64,000 nucleotides of DNA from NCBI RefSeq assembly GCF_004519335.1, contig NZ_SOZD01000002.1, positions 620,001-684,000 on the forward strand, given 5' to 3'. This DNA comes from Jiella endophytica. GTDB lineage: Bacteria > Pseudomonadota > Alphaproteobacteria > Rhizobiales > Rhizobiaceae. Made by a program: the position numbers and the translations under genes. A model generated the notes under the pieces. That model had not been told where the DNA came from, did no database searches, and worked only from the letters and a program-made list of their open reading frames with translations. Below are positions 28,664 to 38,099 of this stretch, one piece after another; position 1 is the stretch's first letter; each line of letters begins with the position of its first letter.

Positions 28664-30121
28664 TCAGACCCTTGCCACGACGGCCTCGCGCCGCGCCGCC
28701 CGGCCCTCAAGGCAGATCTCGAACCGGGTCCCCGGCTGGTCGCGGTCGGCAAGGCTGATCTCGCCGCCATGCGCCTCGACGATCTCCGCGGCGATCGGCA
28801 GGCCGAGGCCGGTTCCGCCGGATCGCGCCGAGCCGCGAAACGCCTTGAAGAGATTTTCCCGTGCCACCTCGGGAAGCCCGGGCCCGGTGTCCTCGACGAA
28901 GATCGTCAGCCCGCCCCAGCCACCGGCGCCGGCCGAGGCGATCTGCGCCCCGGTGCGGATCTGGCGGACCACCATCGACGGATCGTCGCCCCCGGAAGAG
29001 AGCGCCTCGACGGCATTGCGGCAGAGATTGAGGATCACCCGGTGGAACTGGTCCGGATCGACCATCGCGACGAGATCGTCCGGCACCGCGTTGACCAGCC
29101 GGATCTGCGACCTCGGATCGAGGGCGAGCGTCTCATAGACGTCCTCGACGAGCATCCGCAGCCGCACCTCGCGACGCACCGGCTCGCTTTCGACCGCGCG
29201 GCCATAGGCGAGCACCGACTGGGTGTAGTGCAGCGCCCGGTCGAGGCTGCGCAGCAACAAGGGCGCGAAGCGCTGGACCGTCGGGTCCTCGATCGTCGCC
29301 AGCCGGTCCGAGATCATCTGGCTCGAGGCGAGGATGTTGCGCAGGTCGTGATTGATCTTGGAGACGGCAAGGCCGAGATCGGCGAGGTGGCGCTGCTCGC
29401 GCAGCGTCTCGGTCAGCCGCCGCTGCATGGCGGCGAGTTCGACCTGCGCGACGCCGATCTCGTCGTCCCTGTCGCTTGGCGCGATGATCCTGTCGGTATC
29501 GGTCGGATTGGCGCCGAAGCGCATCATCGAATGGGTCATGTGAAGGATCGGCCGCACGAGATAGCGGCTGATCGCGGTATAGACGAGAAGCGCCGCGAAC
29601 ATCGCGATCGACAGCGAGAGCAGGAAGACATTGCGGGAATAGACCAGCATGGCGGTCCGCAGCGGGCGCTCGGACATCACCACCTCGGCCCGGACGGAGC
29701 CGTCGCCGACGGCGCCCTGGACGCGCATCAGCCGATCGCCGCCGAGGATCAGCGTGTCGAAGGCGCCGAGGATCATCGCCATCATCGTCTCGTCGGAGAG
29801 ATTGATCTGCAGATCCGGCACGCCGACGGTCTCCGCCCTGGCGAGGAGGCGCGAGGCATCCTTGTCGTCGATGGCGATCAGCTGCGCGTCGAGCGCCTTC
29901 AAAAGCGCCGATTCCTGGTTCGGGCCGAGAACCGAGCCAGGCCCGGCGTCGACCTCCTCGGAGGCGAGCCCCGCCACCGCAACTGTCTCGGTCTTGGCGG
30001 TCAGCCAGTCATAGCGGAATCGCGAGACCGAGGGGACGAAGATCAGGACTTCGGCGAGCATCACGGCAAGCGCCGTGATCACCAGGATGCGCGTCGACAG
30101 CCGCCGCCGCAGCTTCGGCAT
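28664..30121 (-). CDS. Membrane sensor histidine kinase
   Basis: A 485-residue kinase with an N-terminal membrane helix (ILVITALAVMLAEVLIFV), a periplasmic sensor region of about 150 residues, a second helix (FLLSLSIAMFAALLVYTAI), a HAMP-like linker and a kinase core. The phospho-acceptor is in SKINHDLRNIL, a NHDLRN variant of the usual SHELRTP, and the ATPase boxes are NLCRNAVEAL, DTGPGLPE and GGTGLGLPIA. No response regulator is adjacent. The ATG at 30121 is preferred because it places the first helix at the N-terminus; an in-frame GTG at 30202 would add 27 polar residues. Confidence 0.87.
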   Translation of the reverse strand: MPKLRRRLSTRILVITALAVMLAEVLIFVPSVSRFRYDWLTAKTETVAVAGLASEEVDAGPGSVLGPNQESALLKALDAQLIAIDDKDASRLLARAETVGVPDLQINLSDETMMAMILGAFDTLILGGDRLMRVQGAVGDGSVRAEVVMSERPLRTAMLVYSRNVFLLSLSIAMFAALLVYTAISRYLVRPILHMTHSMMRFGANPTDTDRIIAPSDRDDEIGVAQVELAAMQRRLTETLREQRHLADLGLAVSKINHDLRNILASSQMISDRLATIEDPTVQRFAPLLLRSLDRALHYTQSVLAYGRAVESEPVRREVRLRMLVEDVYETLALDPRSQIRLVNAVPDDLVAMVDPDQFHRVILNLCRNAVEALSSGGDDPSMVVRQIRTGAQIASAGAGGWGGLTIFVEDTGPGLPEVARENLFKAFRGSARSGGTGLGLPIAAEIVEAHGGEISLADRDQPGTRFEICLEGRAARREAVVARV

Positions 30122-30292
30122 CGGCTTTTCGCCGGCCGCGCCTTCCGATCTCGCTGGATCGTCCAAGAATGTCCCCGCCTCTGACCTTCCGGCGCAATGC
30201 ACACAGCGCCCGTACCGATGATGATACGGCTGCCGGACGCCTGTGGTTTCAGCCCCCCGACTGAAACCCCTTGCGCAACTCCACCACCCCCT

Positions 30293-31717
30293 TCAGCCGA
30301 ACCGGGCGAGCAAGCCGACCAGCCGACGCACGAAGGGCTTCTCAGTATAGGGGCGATAGTAGACCGTCGCGGCGCGTTTTCCAATTTCCGAGAGGGTCGG
30401 ATAGGGCGACACGAAGTCCCTGAGATCGGCGACGCTCATCTTCTTGCCGACGACGAGCGACAGCATGTTGGTGATCTCGCCGGCCGCCATGCCGACGACC
30501 CCGGCGCCGATCACCCGGCCCTTGCGGCCGAGAACGAGCTTGATCAGGCCGCTGGTGTGGCGTTCCGCCTGGGCCCGGTCGTTTTCGCCATAGGGCCAGC
30601 GCAGCACGTCGTGAAGGTCGCCGGCAGCCTTCGCCTCGGCCTCGGTTGGGCCGACCTGGCCGAGCTCGGGATCGGTGAAGGTGACATGTGGCAAATGGTC
30701 GCGCCGCTCGCGCACCGGCAGGCGGAAGAGGATCGGCCTGAGGACGAGGCCGGCCTGATAGTTGGCGACATGGGTGAATTGCGGCCCGCCGGCAATGTCG
30801 CCGACGGCATAGACCCGGCGATTGCTGCTGCGGAGATCCGGTCCGACCTTGATGCCCTTGGCGTCGTAGTCGACACCAGCCGCGTCGAGGCCGAGGCCGG
30901 CGACATTCGGCGCCCGGCCGACGGCAACGAGGAGATGGCTGGCGTCGATCGTCTCGGGGGAGCCGCCGGTCTCGATGGTGATCCGAGGGCCATTTTCGCC
31001 GCGGGTGACGCCGACGACCTTCGCCTTGTCACGCAGCTGCACGCCTTCCTCGCGCAGCCTGCCGAGGACGATCGCCGTGAGTTCCGGATCGTCCCGGGAG
31101 AGGAAGCTGCCGCCCTCGAGCACCGTGACCCTCGAGCCGAGCCGGCGATGGGCCTGCGCCATCTCGATGCCGATCGGGCCGCCGCCGACGACCACCAGAT
31201 GGTCCGGACGCTCCCTGAGCTCGAAGATCGTCTCGTTGGTGAAATAGGGTGTTTCGGCAAGGCCCTCGATGGGCGGCACCAGCGGCGACGAGCCCACCGC
31301 CACCACATAGCGCCGCGCTTCGACGATCCGCCCGCCGGCCGAAACGGTTTTCTCGTCGACGAAGCTCGCATCGGCCTGGATCACCGTGACGCCGAGGCTC
31401 TCGAAGCGCTCGACGGAATCGTTCGGCTCGATCGCGGCGATGACGCCCCTGACGTGATCCTTGACTGCGGCGAAATCGATCTCCGGCTCGCCGACCCGGA
31501 TTCCGAAGCGGCCGGCCTCGCGGATCGCCGCAACGTGCTTGCCGGCGGAGATCAGCGCCTTGGACGGAACACAGCCGTAGTTGAGGCAGTCGCCGCCCAT
31601 CTTGCCGCGCTCGATCAGCACCACCTTCACGCCGAAGGCGGCGGCAGCGGCCGCGGTCGTCAGGCCGCCCGAACCGCCGCCGATGACGCAAAGATCCGGC
31701 TTCAAGATTGGCGCCAT
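30293..31717 (-). CDS. FAD-dependent pyridine nucleotide-disulfide oxidoreductase (MerA/Lpd-like)
   Basis: A 474-residue flavoprotein. The FAD-binding GGGSGG is at residues 13-18, the redox-active disulfide is in GGDCLNYGCVPSK, the NAD(P) site is VVGGGPIGIEMA, and the second FAD motif is YAVGDIAGG. In the C-terminal dimer domain the lipoamide-dehydrogenase catalytic HxHPT motif reads SPYPTLSE, so the His that serves as base in lipoamide dehydrogenase is missing. No 2-oxoacid dehydrogenase gene is nearby. Its start lies about 30 bp after the TVP38-family gene on the same strand, a pairing seen in other bacteria. The substrate is unknown; mercuric reductase would need extra Cys that are absent. 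Confidence 0.86.
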   Translation of the reverse strand: MAPILKPDLCVIGGGSGGLTTAAAAAAFGVKVVLIERGKMGGDCLNYGCVPSKALISAGKHVAAIREAGRFGIRVGEPEIDFAAVKDHVRGVIAAIEPNDSVERFESLGVTVIQADASFVDEKTVSAGGRIVEARRYVVAVGSSPLVPPIEGLAETPYFTNETIFELRERPDHLVVVGGGPIGIEMAQAHRRLGSRVTVLEGGSFLSRDDPELTAIVLGRLREEGVQLRDKAKVVGVTRGENGPRITIETGGSPETIDASHLLVAVGRAPNVAGLGLDAAGVDYDAKGIKVGPDLRSSNRRVYAVGDIAGGPQFTHVANYQAGLVLRPILFRLPVRERRDHLPHVTFTDPELGQVGPTEAEAKAAGDLHDVLRWPYGENDRAQAERHTSGLIKLVLGRKGRVIGAGVVGMAAGEITNMLSLVVGKKMSVADLRDFVSPYPTLSEIGKRAATVYYRPYTEKPFVRRLVGLLARFG

Positions 31718-31748
31718 CGCCGCCTCCGATATGTCCGTGAAATTCGTC

Positions 31749-32546
31749 TCAGCCGGCCCGCTTGCGCAGCACCGTCTTCTTCAGCACCACGCCGAGAATG
31801 GCGAGGCCGGCGAGCCCGACAAGGGCGATCGTCATCTGCGGTGTGACGAGATCGGCGATCGCCACCTCCCCCTCCCCGACATTCACCAGCGCCTGATCGA
31901 GGCCGGAGCCGAGAAACGCATAGACCATCGAGCCTGGAATGATGCCGAGAAAGGTGGTGACGACATAGGTGCCGAGGGAAACCTCGAAGAAGGCCGGCGC
32001 CACATTGACCACGAAGAAGGGCAGCACCGGCGTCAGCCTGAGGAGCAAAAGATAGGTGAAGGCGTCGTCGCGAAAGCCTTCCGCGAACCGCGCGATCGCG
32101 CCCTTCGATTTCCTGCGCAGGACATCGCCGAAGGCAGTGCGGGCGGCAAGGAACAGCACCGTCGCGCCCAGCGTCGCGCCGATCACGGTCAGCGCGCCGC
32201 CGGCGAACCAGCCGAACAGGAAGCCGGAGGCGACTGTCACCAGCGAGGCGGCGGGGAAGGACACCGCGACGAGCACGGCATAAAGGAGAACGAAGCCGGC
32301 GGCGGCGAGGACCGCATGGTCCGCCACCCATTCCTTGAGATCCTCGCGGCTGTCGAGAAAGAACTCGAGCGAGATGTAGCGATGGAGGCCGAGGGCATAG
32401 GCCAGCGCGAGCGCCGCGATCAGGCCGACGATCGGGAGATAGCGGGAAAGCCGCCGGCCGGCGGGCGGCGCCATCTCGGGCGTCGAAGGGGGCTCGTCGC
32501 CCGTCGCCATCGCGTCTACCCGCTGCTTCGTCCTCGCGATCGGCAT
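31749..32546 (-). CDS. TVP38/TMEM64 (VTT domain) membrane protein
   Basis: A 265-residue inner-membrane protein of the DedA-like VTT superfamily. After a helix at LPIVGLIAALALAYALG comes the VTT domain with SFPAASLVTVASGFLFG and the LLLLRLTPVLPFFVVNVAP block containing the conserved Arg and Pro. Members are proposed to act as lipid scramblases or in membrane homeostasis. The ATG at 32546 is used; 32510 is an alternative, and a longer frame from 32642 is unlikely. It is immediately upstream of the disulfide oxidoreductase gene, suggesting a shared redox/envelope function that remains undefined. Confidence 0.87.
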   Translation of the reverse strand: MPIARTKQRVDAMATGDEPPSTPEMAPPAGRRLSRYLPIVGLIAALALAYALGLHRYISLEFFLDSREDLKEWVADHAVLAAAGFVLLYAVLVAVSFPAASLVTVASGFLFGWFAGGALTVIGATLGATVLFLAARTAFGDVLRRKSKGAIARFAEGFRDDAFTYLLLLRLTPVLPFFVVNVAPAFFEVSLGTYVVTTFLGIIPGSMVYAFLGSGLDQALVNVGEGEVAIADLVTPQMTIALVGLAGLAILGVVLKKTVLRKRAG

Positions 32547-32740
32547 GTCGGTCCAGTCTCCGGCTATCGAACGCGCGAGGTGGCGGCACGAGACAAGCCG
32601 CCCCCTACAATCGGGCCGGCGGAAGATGCACGGCACGGGCATGAATCGACTTCGCCCGGCAACGCCGCGACGTTACCGGCCGGACATCTCAAATTGGAAA
32701 CACGCTTGCGTCAACCAGGCGCGGCGCCTCGCGACATGCG

Positions 32741-33850
32741 TCAGGCGGCGCGTCGCATCGGCGAGCGCAGCGCCTCGCCGACCTCGTCGAAGAGCCGCAT
32801 CGCCTCGGGCCTTGCCGTCAGGCCGATCGTGCTGCCGCGCTCGATCGAGACCTCGCCCGGCAATTTCGCGACGAAGGGCTCGTCGGCCCGGCCGATGTCG
32901 ACATAGACGAGGGTGACCTCGCCGAGGGACTCGGTCAGGGTCACCGGGCCACGGAACGGCGCGCCGGCGTCGGTGGTGATGGATAGGTCCTCCGGTCGGA
33001 TGCCGAGATGGGCCGCCCGCCCCTGGGCGGAACCCGGCGTCGCGATCGGCAGATCGACCTTCGAACCGCCCTCGGGAATGACCCGCGTGGTCGCCCCGGC
33101 GCTTTCGATCGTCGCCGGCAGGATGTTCATCGACGGCGAGCCGAGAAACTTCGCGACGAAGAGGTTGTCCGGCGAATTGTAGAGATCCATCGGCGAGCCG
33201 ACCTGCTCGACATGGCCCTTGTTGAGGACGACGATCCGGTCCGCCAGCGTCATCGCCTCGACCTGGTCGTGGGTGACGTAGATCATCGTCGTGCCGGCCA
33301 TCTTCTCGTGCAGCCGGGCGATCTCGATGCGGGTCTGGACCCGCAGCGCCGCATCGAGATTGGAGAGCGGCTCGTCGAACAGGAACACCGAGGGATTGCG
33401 GGTGATCGCCCGGCCGATGGCAACGCGCTGTCTCTGGCCGCCGGACAGCGCCTTGGGCAGCCGGTCGAGATAGGGCTCGATCTGCAGGATGCGGGCCGCC
33501 TCGCGCACCCGCCTGTCGATCTGCTCCTTGCCGGCTCCCTTTTCCAGTGTCAGCCCGAAGGCCATGTTGTCGTAGACGGTCATGTGCGGATAGAGCGCGT
33601 AGGACTGGAACACCATGGCGATGCCACGCTGCTTGGGGGTGAGCGCGTTCACCACCCTGCCGCCGATCTCGAGCGTCCCGCCGGTAATATCCTCGAGCCC
33701 GGCGATGACCCGCAGCAGCGTCGACTTCCCGCAGCCGGAGGGGCCGACGAAGACGACGAATTCGCCGGCATGGATGTCGAGGTCGATGCCGTGCAGCACC
33801 TCCACGGTGCCATAGGCCTTGCGGACTTTCGTAAGCTTGAGATTGGCCAT
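32741..33850 (-). CDS. aglK: Alpha-glucoside ABC transporter ATP-binding protein
   Basis: A 369-residue ATPase of the UgpC/MalK sugar-importer class. Walker A is GPSGCGKST, the Q-loop is [11 protein letters not shown], the signature is [13 protein letters not shown], and Walker B is [12 protein letters not shown]. The C-terminal OB-type regulatory domain ([11 protein letters not shown]) is typical of MalK-like proteins. It is the last gene of the operon SBP-permease-permease-acetyltransferase-glucosidase-ATPase, the aglEFGAK order of rhizobia with one insertion. The symbol is assigned from gene order and family, and the exact disaccharide (sucrose, maltose or trehalose) is not certain. Confidence 0.88.
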   Translation of the reverse strand: MANLKLTKVRKAYGTVEVLHGIDLDIHAGEFVVFVGPSGCGKSTLLRVIAGLEDITGGTLEIGGRVVNALTPKQRGIAMVFQSYALYPHMTVYDNMAFGLTLEKGAGKEQIDRRVREAARILQIEPYLDRLPKALSGGQRQRVAIGRAITRNPSVFLFDEPLSNLDAALRVQTRIEIARLHEKMAGTTMIYVTHDQVEAMTLADRIVVLNKGHVEQVGSPMDLYNSPDNLFVAKFLGSPSMNILPATIESAGATTRVIPEGGSKVDLPIATPGSAQGRAAHLGIRPEDLSITTDAGAPFRGPVTLTESLGEVTLVYVDIGRADEPFVAKLPGEVSIERGSTIGLTARPEAMRLFDEVGEALRSPMRRAA

Positions 33851-33874
33851 CAGATCCTCCCAAATCCGCGACGC

Positions 33875-35557
33875 CTAAAGGGCGCCGATGAAGCCGTCGT
33901 GGTCGTCGAAAAGCAGTGTTTCCCCGTCGATGCGTCCGGCCAGGCCGTGGCCTTCGAGCGGCGCCGGAGCAAAGCCTTCCGGCAGCGCGAAACGCGCCTC
34001 TCCGGGCGACAGGTTGAAGACGCAGAGGAGCCGTTCGTCCTCCCCCTCGCGGACGAAGGCGAGGATGTGTTCGGGCGCGTCGAGGAACGAGATCGCCCCC
34101 GTCGCGAGGGCCGGATGGGCTTTGCGAAAGGCGACGAGCCGCCGGTAGAAATAAAGAAGCGAGGCGGGCTCGGCCTCCATCCGGTCGACCGCACGCTCGA
34201 CATGCTCTGCCGGAACCGGCAGCCAGGGCCGGACGGTTGAAAAGCCGGCATTCGGGCTCGCCGCATCCCAGGCCATCGGCGTGCGGCAGCCGTCGCGGCC
34301 CTTCACCTCCGGCCAGAAATTGATGCCATAGGGATCGACGAGATCCTCATAGGCAATGTCGGCCTCGGTCAGGCCGAGCTCTTCCCCCTGATACAGGCAG
34401 ACCGAACCGCGCAGTGTCAAAAGGATGGCGGCGGCGAGCCGCAACGTCCGCTCGGTCTCGCGGGCGCCTGCGGTCCAGCGCGTCGCGTGACGCGGAACGT
34501 CGTGGTTGGAAAACGCCCAGCAGGCCCAGCCGTCCGGACCTGCCTCCCCGAAACGCTCGACGATCGAGCGGATCGTCGCGGCCAAGGGCATGTGGCCCGA
34601 GAGGAAGTCGAAGGCGTAGCACATCTGCAGCCGATCCGAGCCGGTCGTGTATTCCGCCATCAGTTCGACGCCGCGGATGCGCTCGCCCACCTCGCCGACG
34701 GCCATCGCGCCGTATTCGTCGAGGAGCGCCCGCAATTCGGCGAGGAAGATCGTCACCTCCGGCCGGTTCTTGTCGAAGACGTGATCCTGGAAATTGTAGG
34801 GCTGGTTGCGCGAGGCCATGACCTCCGATTGGAGATCGTCGCCGAGCGGCGGATTGTCCCGCAGCGCCGCGTCGTGGAAGTAGAAGTTGGCCGTGTCGAG
34901 CCGGAAGCCGTCGACGCCGCGCTCCAGCCAGAAGCGCACATCGGCGAGCAGCGCCTGGCGCACCGCCGGATTGTGGAAGTTGAGATCCGGCTGCGAGGCG
35001 AGGAAATTGTGCAGGTAATACTGCCGGCGACGGGAATCCCATTCCCAGGACGTGCCGCCGAAGACCGAAAGCCAGTTGTTGGGCGGCGTGCCGTCGGGCC
35101 TCGGCTCCGCCCAGACATACCAGTCGGCCCTGTCATTCTCGCGGGCCGAGCGGCTCTGGGCGAACCAGGGATGTTGGTCGGAGGTGTGGGACAGCACCTG
35201 GTCGATGATCACCTTCAGGCCCAGCCGGTGCGCCTCGGCGACGACGGCGTCGAAATCGGCGAGGGTCCCGAAGATCGGATCGACTTCCCGATAGTTCGAG
35301 ACGTCGTAGCCGAAATCCTTCATCGGCGAACTCATGAAGGGCGAGATCCAGATCGCGTCGACGCCGAGGGAGGCGACGTAAGGGAGCCGGCTGGCGATGC
35401 CGGCAAGATCGCCGATGCCGTCGGCGTTGGAATCCTGGAAGGAGCGGGGATAGATCTGGTAGATGACGCAGCCGCGCCACCATTCGTGTGCGGCCGCCCT
35501 GGCGACGGGATCGCCGCCCGCAACAACCTCCCGCCTGTCGTCGAAGCGGCTCTCCAT
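33875..35557 (-). CDS. aglA: GH13 alpha-glucosidase
   Basis: A 560-residue cytoplasmic glycoside hydrolase family 13 enzyme (oligo-1,6-glucosidase subfamily). Conserved regions are visible: VIDQVLSHTSDQHPWF (region I), GFRLDTANFYF with the nucleophile Asp (II), VGEVGE with the acid/base Glu (III) and FSNHDVPRH (IV). YQIYPRSFQDSNADGIGDL marks the N-terminus. It hydrolyses imported alpha-glucosides to glucose. The ATG at 35557 overlaps the acetyltransferase stop by one base (TGATG); the frame runs open to 35836 antisense to that gene. The Asp/Glu triad is complete, so activity is expected. Confidence 0.92.
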   Translation of the reverse strand: MESRFDDRREVVAGGDPVARAAAHEWWRGCVIYQIYPRSFQDSNADGIGDLAGIASRLPYVASLGVDAIWISPFMSSPMKDFGYDVSNYREVDPIFGTLADFDAVVAEAHRLGLKVIIDQVLSHTSDQHPWFAQSRSARENDRADWYVWAEPRPDGTPPNNWLSVFGGTSWEWDSRRRQYYLHNFLASQPDLNFHNPAVRQALLADVRFWLERGVDGFRLDTANFYFHDAALRDNPPLGDDLQSEVMASRNQPYNFQDHVFDKNRPEVTIFLAELRALLDEYGAMAVGEVGERIRGVELMAEYTTGSDRLQMCYAFDFLSGHMPLAATIRSIVERFGEAGPDGWACWAFSNHDVPRHATRWTAGARETERTLRLAAAILLTLRGSVCLYQGEELGLTEADIAYEDLVDPYGINFWPEVKGRDGCRTPMAWDAASPNAGFSTVRPWLPVPAEHVERAVDRMEAEPASLLYFYRRLVAFRKAHPALATGAISFLDAPEHILAFVREGEDERLLCVFNLSPGEARFALPEGFAPAPLEGHGLAGRIDGETLLFDDHDGFIGAL

Positions 35558-36072
35558 CAGGCGGCCGCCTCGAATGCCGCGTGATAGGTGATCTCTCCCT
35601 TCGGTACCGGCGGCATGAAGACCAGCCGCTGGACGTTGCGGGTGGGCAGGCCGCGATAGGTGAGCTCCGGATCGCTGGCAAAACCGAAGCGCGCATAGAA
35701 AGCCGGATCGCCGATGAGGACGCAGCCCCTCGCGCCGATGCCTTCGAGCCGGCGCAGGCCGTCGACGATGAGGGCCGAGCCGATGCCGCGCCGCTGCAGC
35801 TGCGGCCAGACCGAGATCGGCCCGAGGCCGTACCAACCCTTCTCGCCGCTTTCGATCGTCACCGGCGAAAAGGCGACATGGCCCATGATGCCGCCGTCTT
35901 CGTCGACCGCCACCAGTGACGGGATCATCGTTTCGGATTGCCGCAGCCGCTCGACGATCGCCGCCTCGCTGCCGTCGCTATAGGGCGCATCGCGGAATGC
36001 CGCTTCGGTGAGGGCGCCGATCACGGCGCTGTCGGCCGGTGTTTCGGGCCGGATGTGAACCGCCTCCGCCAT
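35557..36072 (-). CDS. GNAT acetyltransferase (YhbS-like) inside the sugar operon
   Basis: A 171-residue GNAT-family N-acetyltransferase of the YhbS type. The acetyl-CoA pyrophosphate-binding motif is QLQRRGIGSALI, preceded by the WYGLGPISV strand, and FYARFGF is typical of the C-terminal end. It lies 2 bp after the second permease gene and overlaps the glucosidase start by 1 bp, so it is translated with the transport genes. GNAT enzymes acetylate amines or proteins and sometimes sugars; the acceptor here is unknown. Its place inside an aglEFGAK-type operon is unusual. Confidence 0.87.
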   Translation of the reverse strand: MAEAVHIRPETPADSAVIGALTEAAFRDAPYSDGSEAAIVERLRQSETMIPSLVAVDEDGGIMGHVAFSPVTIESGEKGWYGLGPISVWPQLQRRGIGSALIVDGLRRLEGIGARGCVLIGDPAFYARFGFASDPELTYRGLPTRNVQRLVFMPPVPKGEITYHAAFEAAA

Positions 36073-36074
36073 CT

Positions 36075-36902
36075 TCAGCCCTTCACGCCGCCGGCGGTGA
36101 GGCCGGAGATGATCTTGCGCTGGAAGATCAGGACGAGGACGATCAGCGGCACGGTGACGATCACCGAGGCGGCCATGATCGTTCCCCAGGGGATCTCCTG
36201 CTCTGACGCGCCGGACAAGAGCGCGATCGCCACCGGCACGGTGCGGGTCGAATTGTTGGAAACGAAGGTCAGCGCGAAGAGGAACTCGTTCCAGGCGGCG
36301 ATGAAGGCGAGGAGCCCGGTCGTCACCAGCGCCGGCCACATCAGCGGCAGGAAGACGCGCATGACGATGGTGAAGGGCGAGGCGCCGTCGACGATCGCCG
36401 CCTCCTCGATCTCCACCGGCAGGTCGCGCATGAAGGTCGTCAAGACCCACACCGTAAATGGCAGGGTGAAGATCATATAGGCGAAGATCAGCGAGAACAG
36501 CGTGTTGTAGACGCCTGCCGCGCGGACCATCTCGAACAGCCCGGCGAGCACCGCGATCTGCGGAAACATCGAGACGGCGAGGATCGTCAGAAGCAGGAGA
36601 CCCCGCCCGGCGAAGTTGATGCGCGACAGGGCATAGGCGGCCGTTACCGCGAGGAACAGCGAGATGGCGACGACCACCACCGCGACGATCACCGAGTTGA
36701 GGATGTTGGTGGGAAAGACGCCGTTGGTGAGAACGCTCGTATAGTTGGCGAGCGAGAAATCCACCGGCAGATAGTTCACCCGGAAGAGCGCCGTGCCGGA
36801 CTTCAGGCTGGTCAGGATCGCGTAGTAGAACGGGAAGACCGAGAACAGCACGATGAACACCACGAGGGCGTAGAAGCCGGTACGCTTGACGACATAGGGC
36901 AT
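36075..36902 (-). CDS. aglG: Alpha-glucoside ABC transporter permease 2
   Basis: A 275-residue MalG-type permease with six membrane helices. The cytoplasmic EAA loop is visible as EIEEAAIVDGASPFTIVMRVFLP, which docks the ATPase. The C-terminus ends in ISGLTAGGVKG, the typical ending of MalG-family proteins (GLTxGxVKG). The ATG at 36902 is used; the open frame to 37985 is antisense to the first permease. It starts 2 bp after the first permease stop, so expression is coupled. Confidence 0.9.
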   Translation of the reverse strand: MPYVVKRTGFYALVVFIVLFSVFPFYYAILTSLKSGTALFRVNYLPVDFSLANYTSVLTNGVFPTNILNSVIVAVVVVAISLFLAVTAAYALSRINFAGRGLLLLTILAVSMFPQIAVLAGLFEMVRAAGVYNTLFSLIFAYMIFTLPFTVWVLTTFMRDLPVEIEEAAIVDGASPFTIVMRVFLPLMWPALVTTGLLAFIAAWNEFLFALTFVSNNSTRTVPVAIALLSGASEQEIPWGTIMAASVIVTVPLIVLVLIFQRKIISGLTAGGVKG

Positions 36903-36904
36903 GG

Positions 36905-37906
36905 TCACTTCCCCCTGCCGCCGAGATCGAGCCGGGCGACCTTGATGTAGAACAGGGTGATGAAGGCGATCACCAGGAAGAGCAGCGTCGAGGCCGCCGA
37001 GCCATAGGCGAACTTGTCGAACTGAAAGAGATTTTCTTGGGCGAAGACCGACATCGACTTCGTCTGGGTGTTGTTCGGCGTCAGCACGTAGATCAGGTCG
37101 AAAACCCGGAGCGCGTCGAGGGCGCGGAAGATGACGGCGACGAGGATCGCCGGCCGGATCAGCGGCAGCGTCACCTTCCAGAACACCTTGACCGGGTGGA
37201 TGCCGTCGATCTTCGCCGCCTCGTAGACGTCGCCCGGCACCATCTGCAGCCCGGCGAGGATCAGGAGCGCCATGAACGGCGTCGTCTTCCAGACGTCGAC
37301 GATGATCACAGCCCACATGGCGGTGTCGGGATCGGCGGTCCAGGCGACGGGTGAGGACAGGATGCCGATCGACATCAGCATGTCGTTGAGGATGCCGAAC
37401 TGGTCGTTCATCATCCAGGCCCACATCTTGGCCGAAACGATGGTGGGGATCGCCCAGGGGATCAGCACGGCGGCGCGCACGACGCTGCGACCTTTGAACT
37501 CGGCATTGAGAACGAGGGCGAAGGCGAGGCCGAGGATGGTCTCGATCGTCACCGAGATCACCGAGTAATAGACGGTGTTCCAGACGGCGTTCCACCATTG
37601 CGGATCGAAGAGCAGGCCGAAATACTCGCCCTCCCCGTCGCCATAGTCGACATATTCGTAATAGTTGCGAAGCCCGACGAACTTGGCGCCCTCGAGATCC
37701 GACAGGCTGGCGTCGGTGAGCGAGAACCAGATCGTCTTGACCAGCGGCCAGCCGGCGACGAGGGTAAGGACCAGGATCATCGGCGCGAGGAACAGCCAGG
37801 CCGATCTCAGGCGCTGGCGCGAAAGATCCGAGCGCGGCCGAGCCCCGGCCCGTTCGGCTTCGAGCGCCTTTTCGGTGGGCGGAACGCCCGCCTGAACGTT
37901 TGCCAT
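36905..37906 (-). CDS. aglF: Alpha-glucoside ABC transporter permease 1
   Basis: A 333-residue MalF-type permease. An N-terminal cytoplasmic arm of about 35 residues precedes six membrane helices; the EAA loop is VYEAAKIDGIHPVKVFWKVTLP. With the downstream permease it forms the heterodimeric inner-membrane channel of the sugar importer. It is separated from the binding-protein gene by 193 bp that contain a strong hairpin, which probably sets the ratio of binding protein to membrane components. Confidence 0.9.
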   Translation of the reverse strand: MANVQAGVPPTEKALEAERAGARPRSDLSRQRLRSAWLFLAPMILVLTLVAGWPLVKTIWFSLTDASLSDLEGAKFVGLRNYYEYVDYGDGEGEYFGLLFDPQWWNAVWNTVYYSVISVTIETILGLAFALVLNAEFKGRSVVRAAVLIPWAIPTIVSAKMWAWMMNDQFGILNDMLMSIGILSSPVAWTADPDTAMWAVIIVDVWKTTPFMALLILAGLQMVPGDVYEAAKIDGIHPVKVFWKVTLPLIRPAILVAVIFRALDALRVFDLIYVLTPNNTQTKSMSVFAQENLFQFDKFAYGSAASTLLFLVIAFITLFYIKVARLDLGGRGK

Positions 37907-38055
37907 CGTTACCTCCCGTCGGGCGCCCGATGCGCGAAGCCTCGCCGGTTGGCCGGTCTCTCAAGCCTCGACATCGTCCTTTCATCGCCCCGGCAGGGTG
38001 CCCGCCCTCTCCCGAAGCATGGCTCGCCGGGCCGCATCGACGGCCCGCCGGCAGC

Positions 38056-38090
38056 GAGGCGCGACACCCCCTCCCGGGGTCCCGCGCCTC
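38056..38090 (-). other. Intercistronic stem-loop after the sugar-binding protein gene
   Basis: An 8-bp perfect stem GAGGCGCG/CGCGCCTC encloses a 19-nt GC-rich loop that can itself pair (CCCC/GGGG). It starts about 10 nt after the stop codon of the binding-protein gene and has no T-run, so it is more likely an mRNA-stabilising or partial attenuating structure than a full terminator. Confidence 0.5.
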
Positions 38091-38099
38091 AGATGGCGA

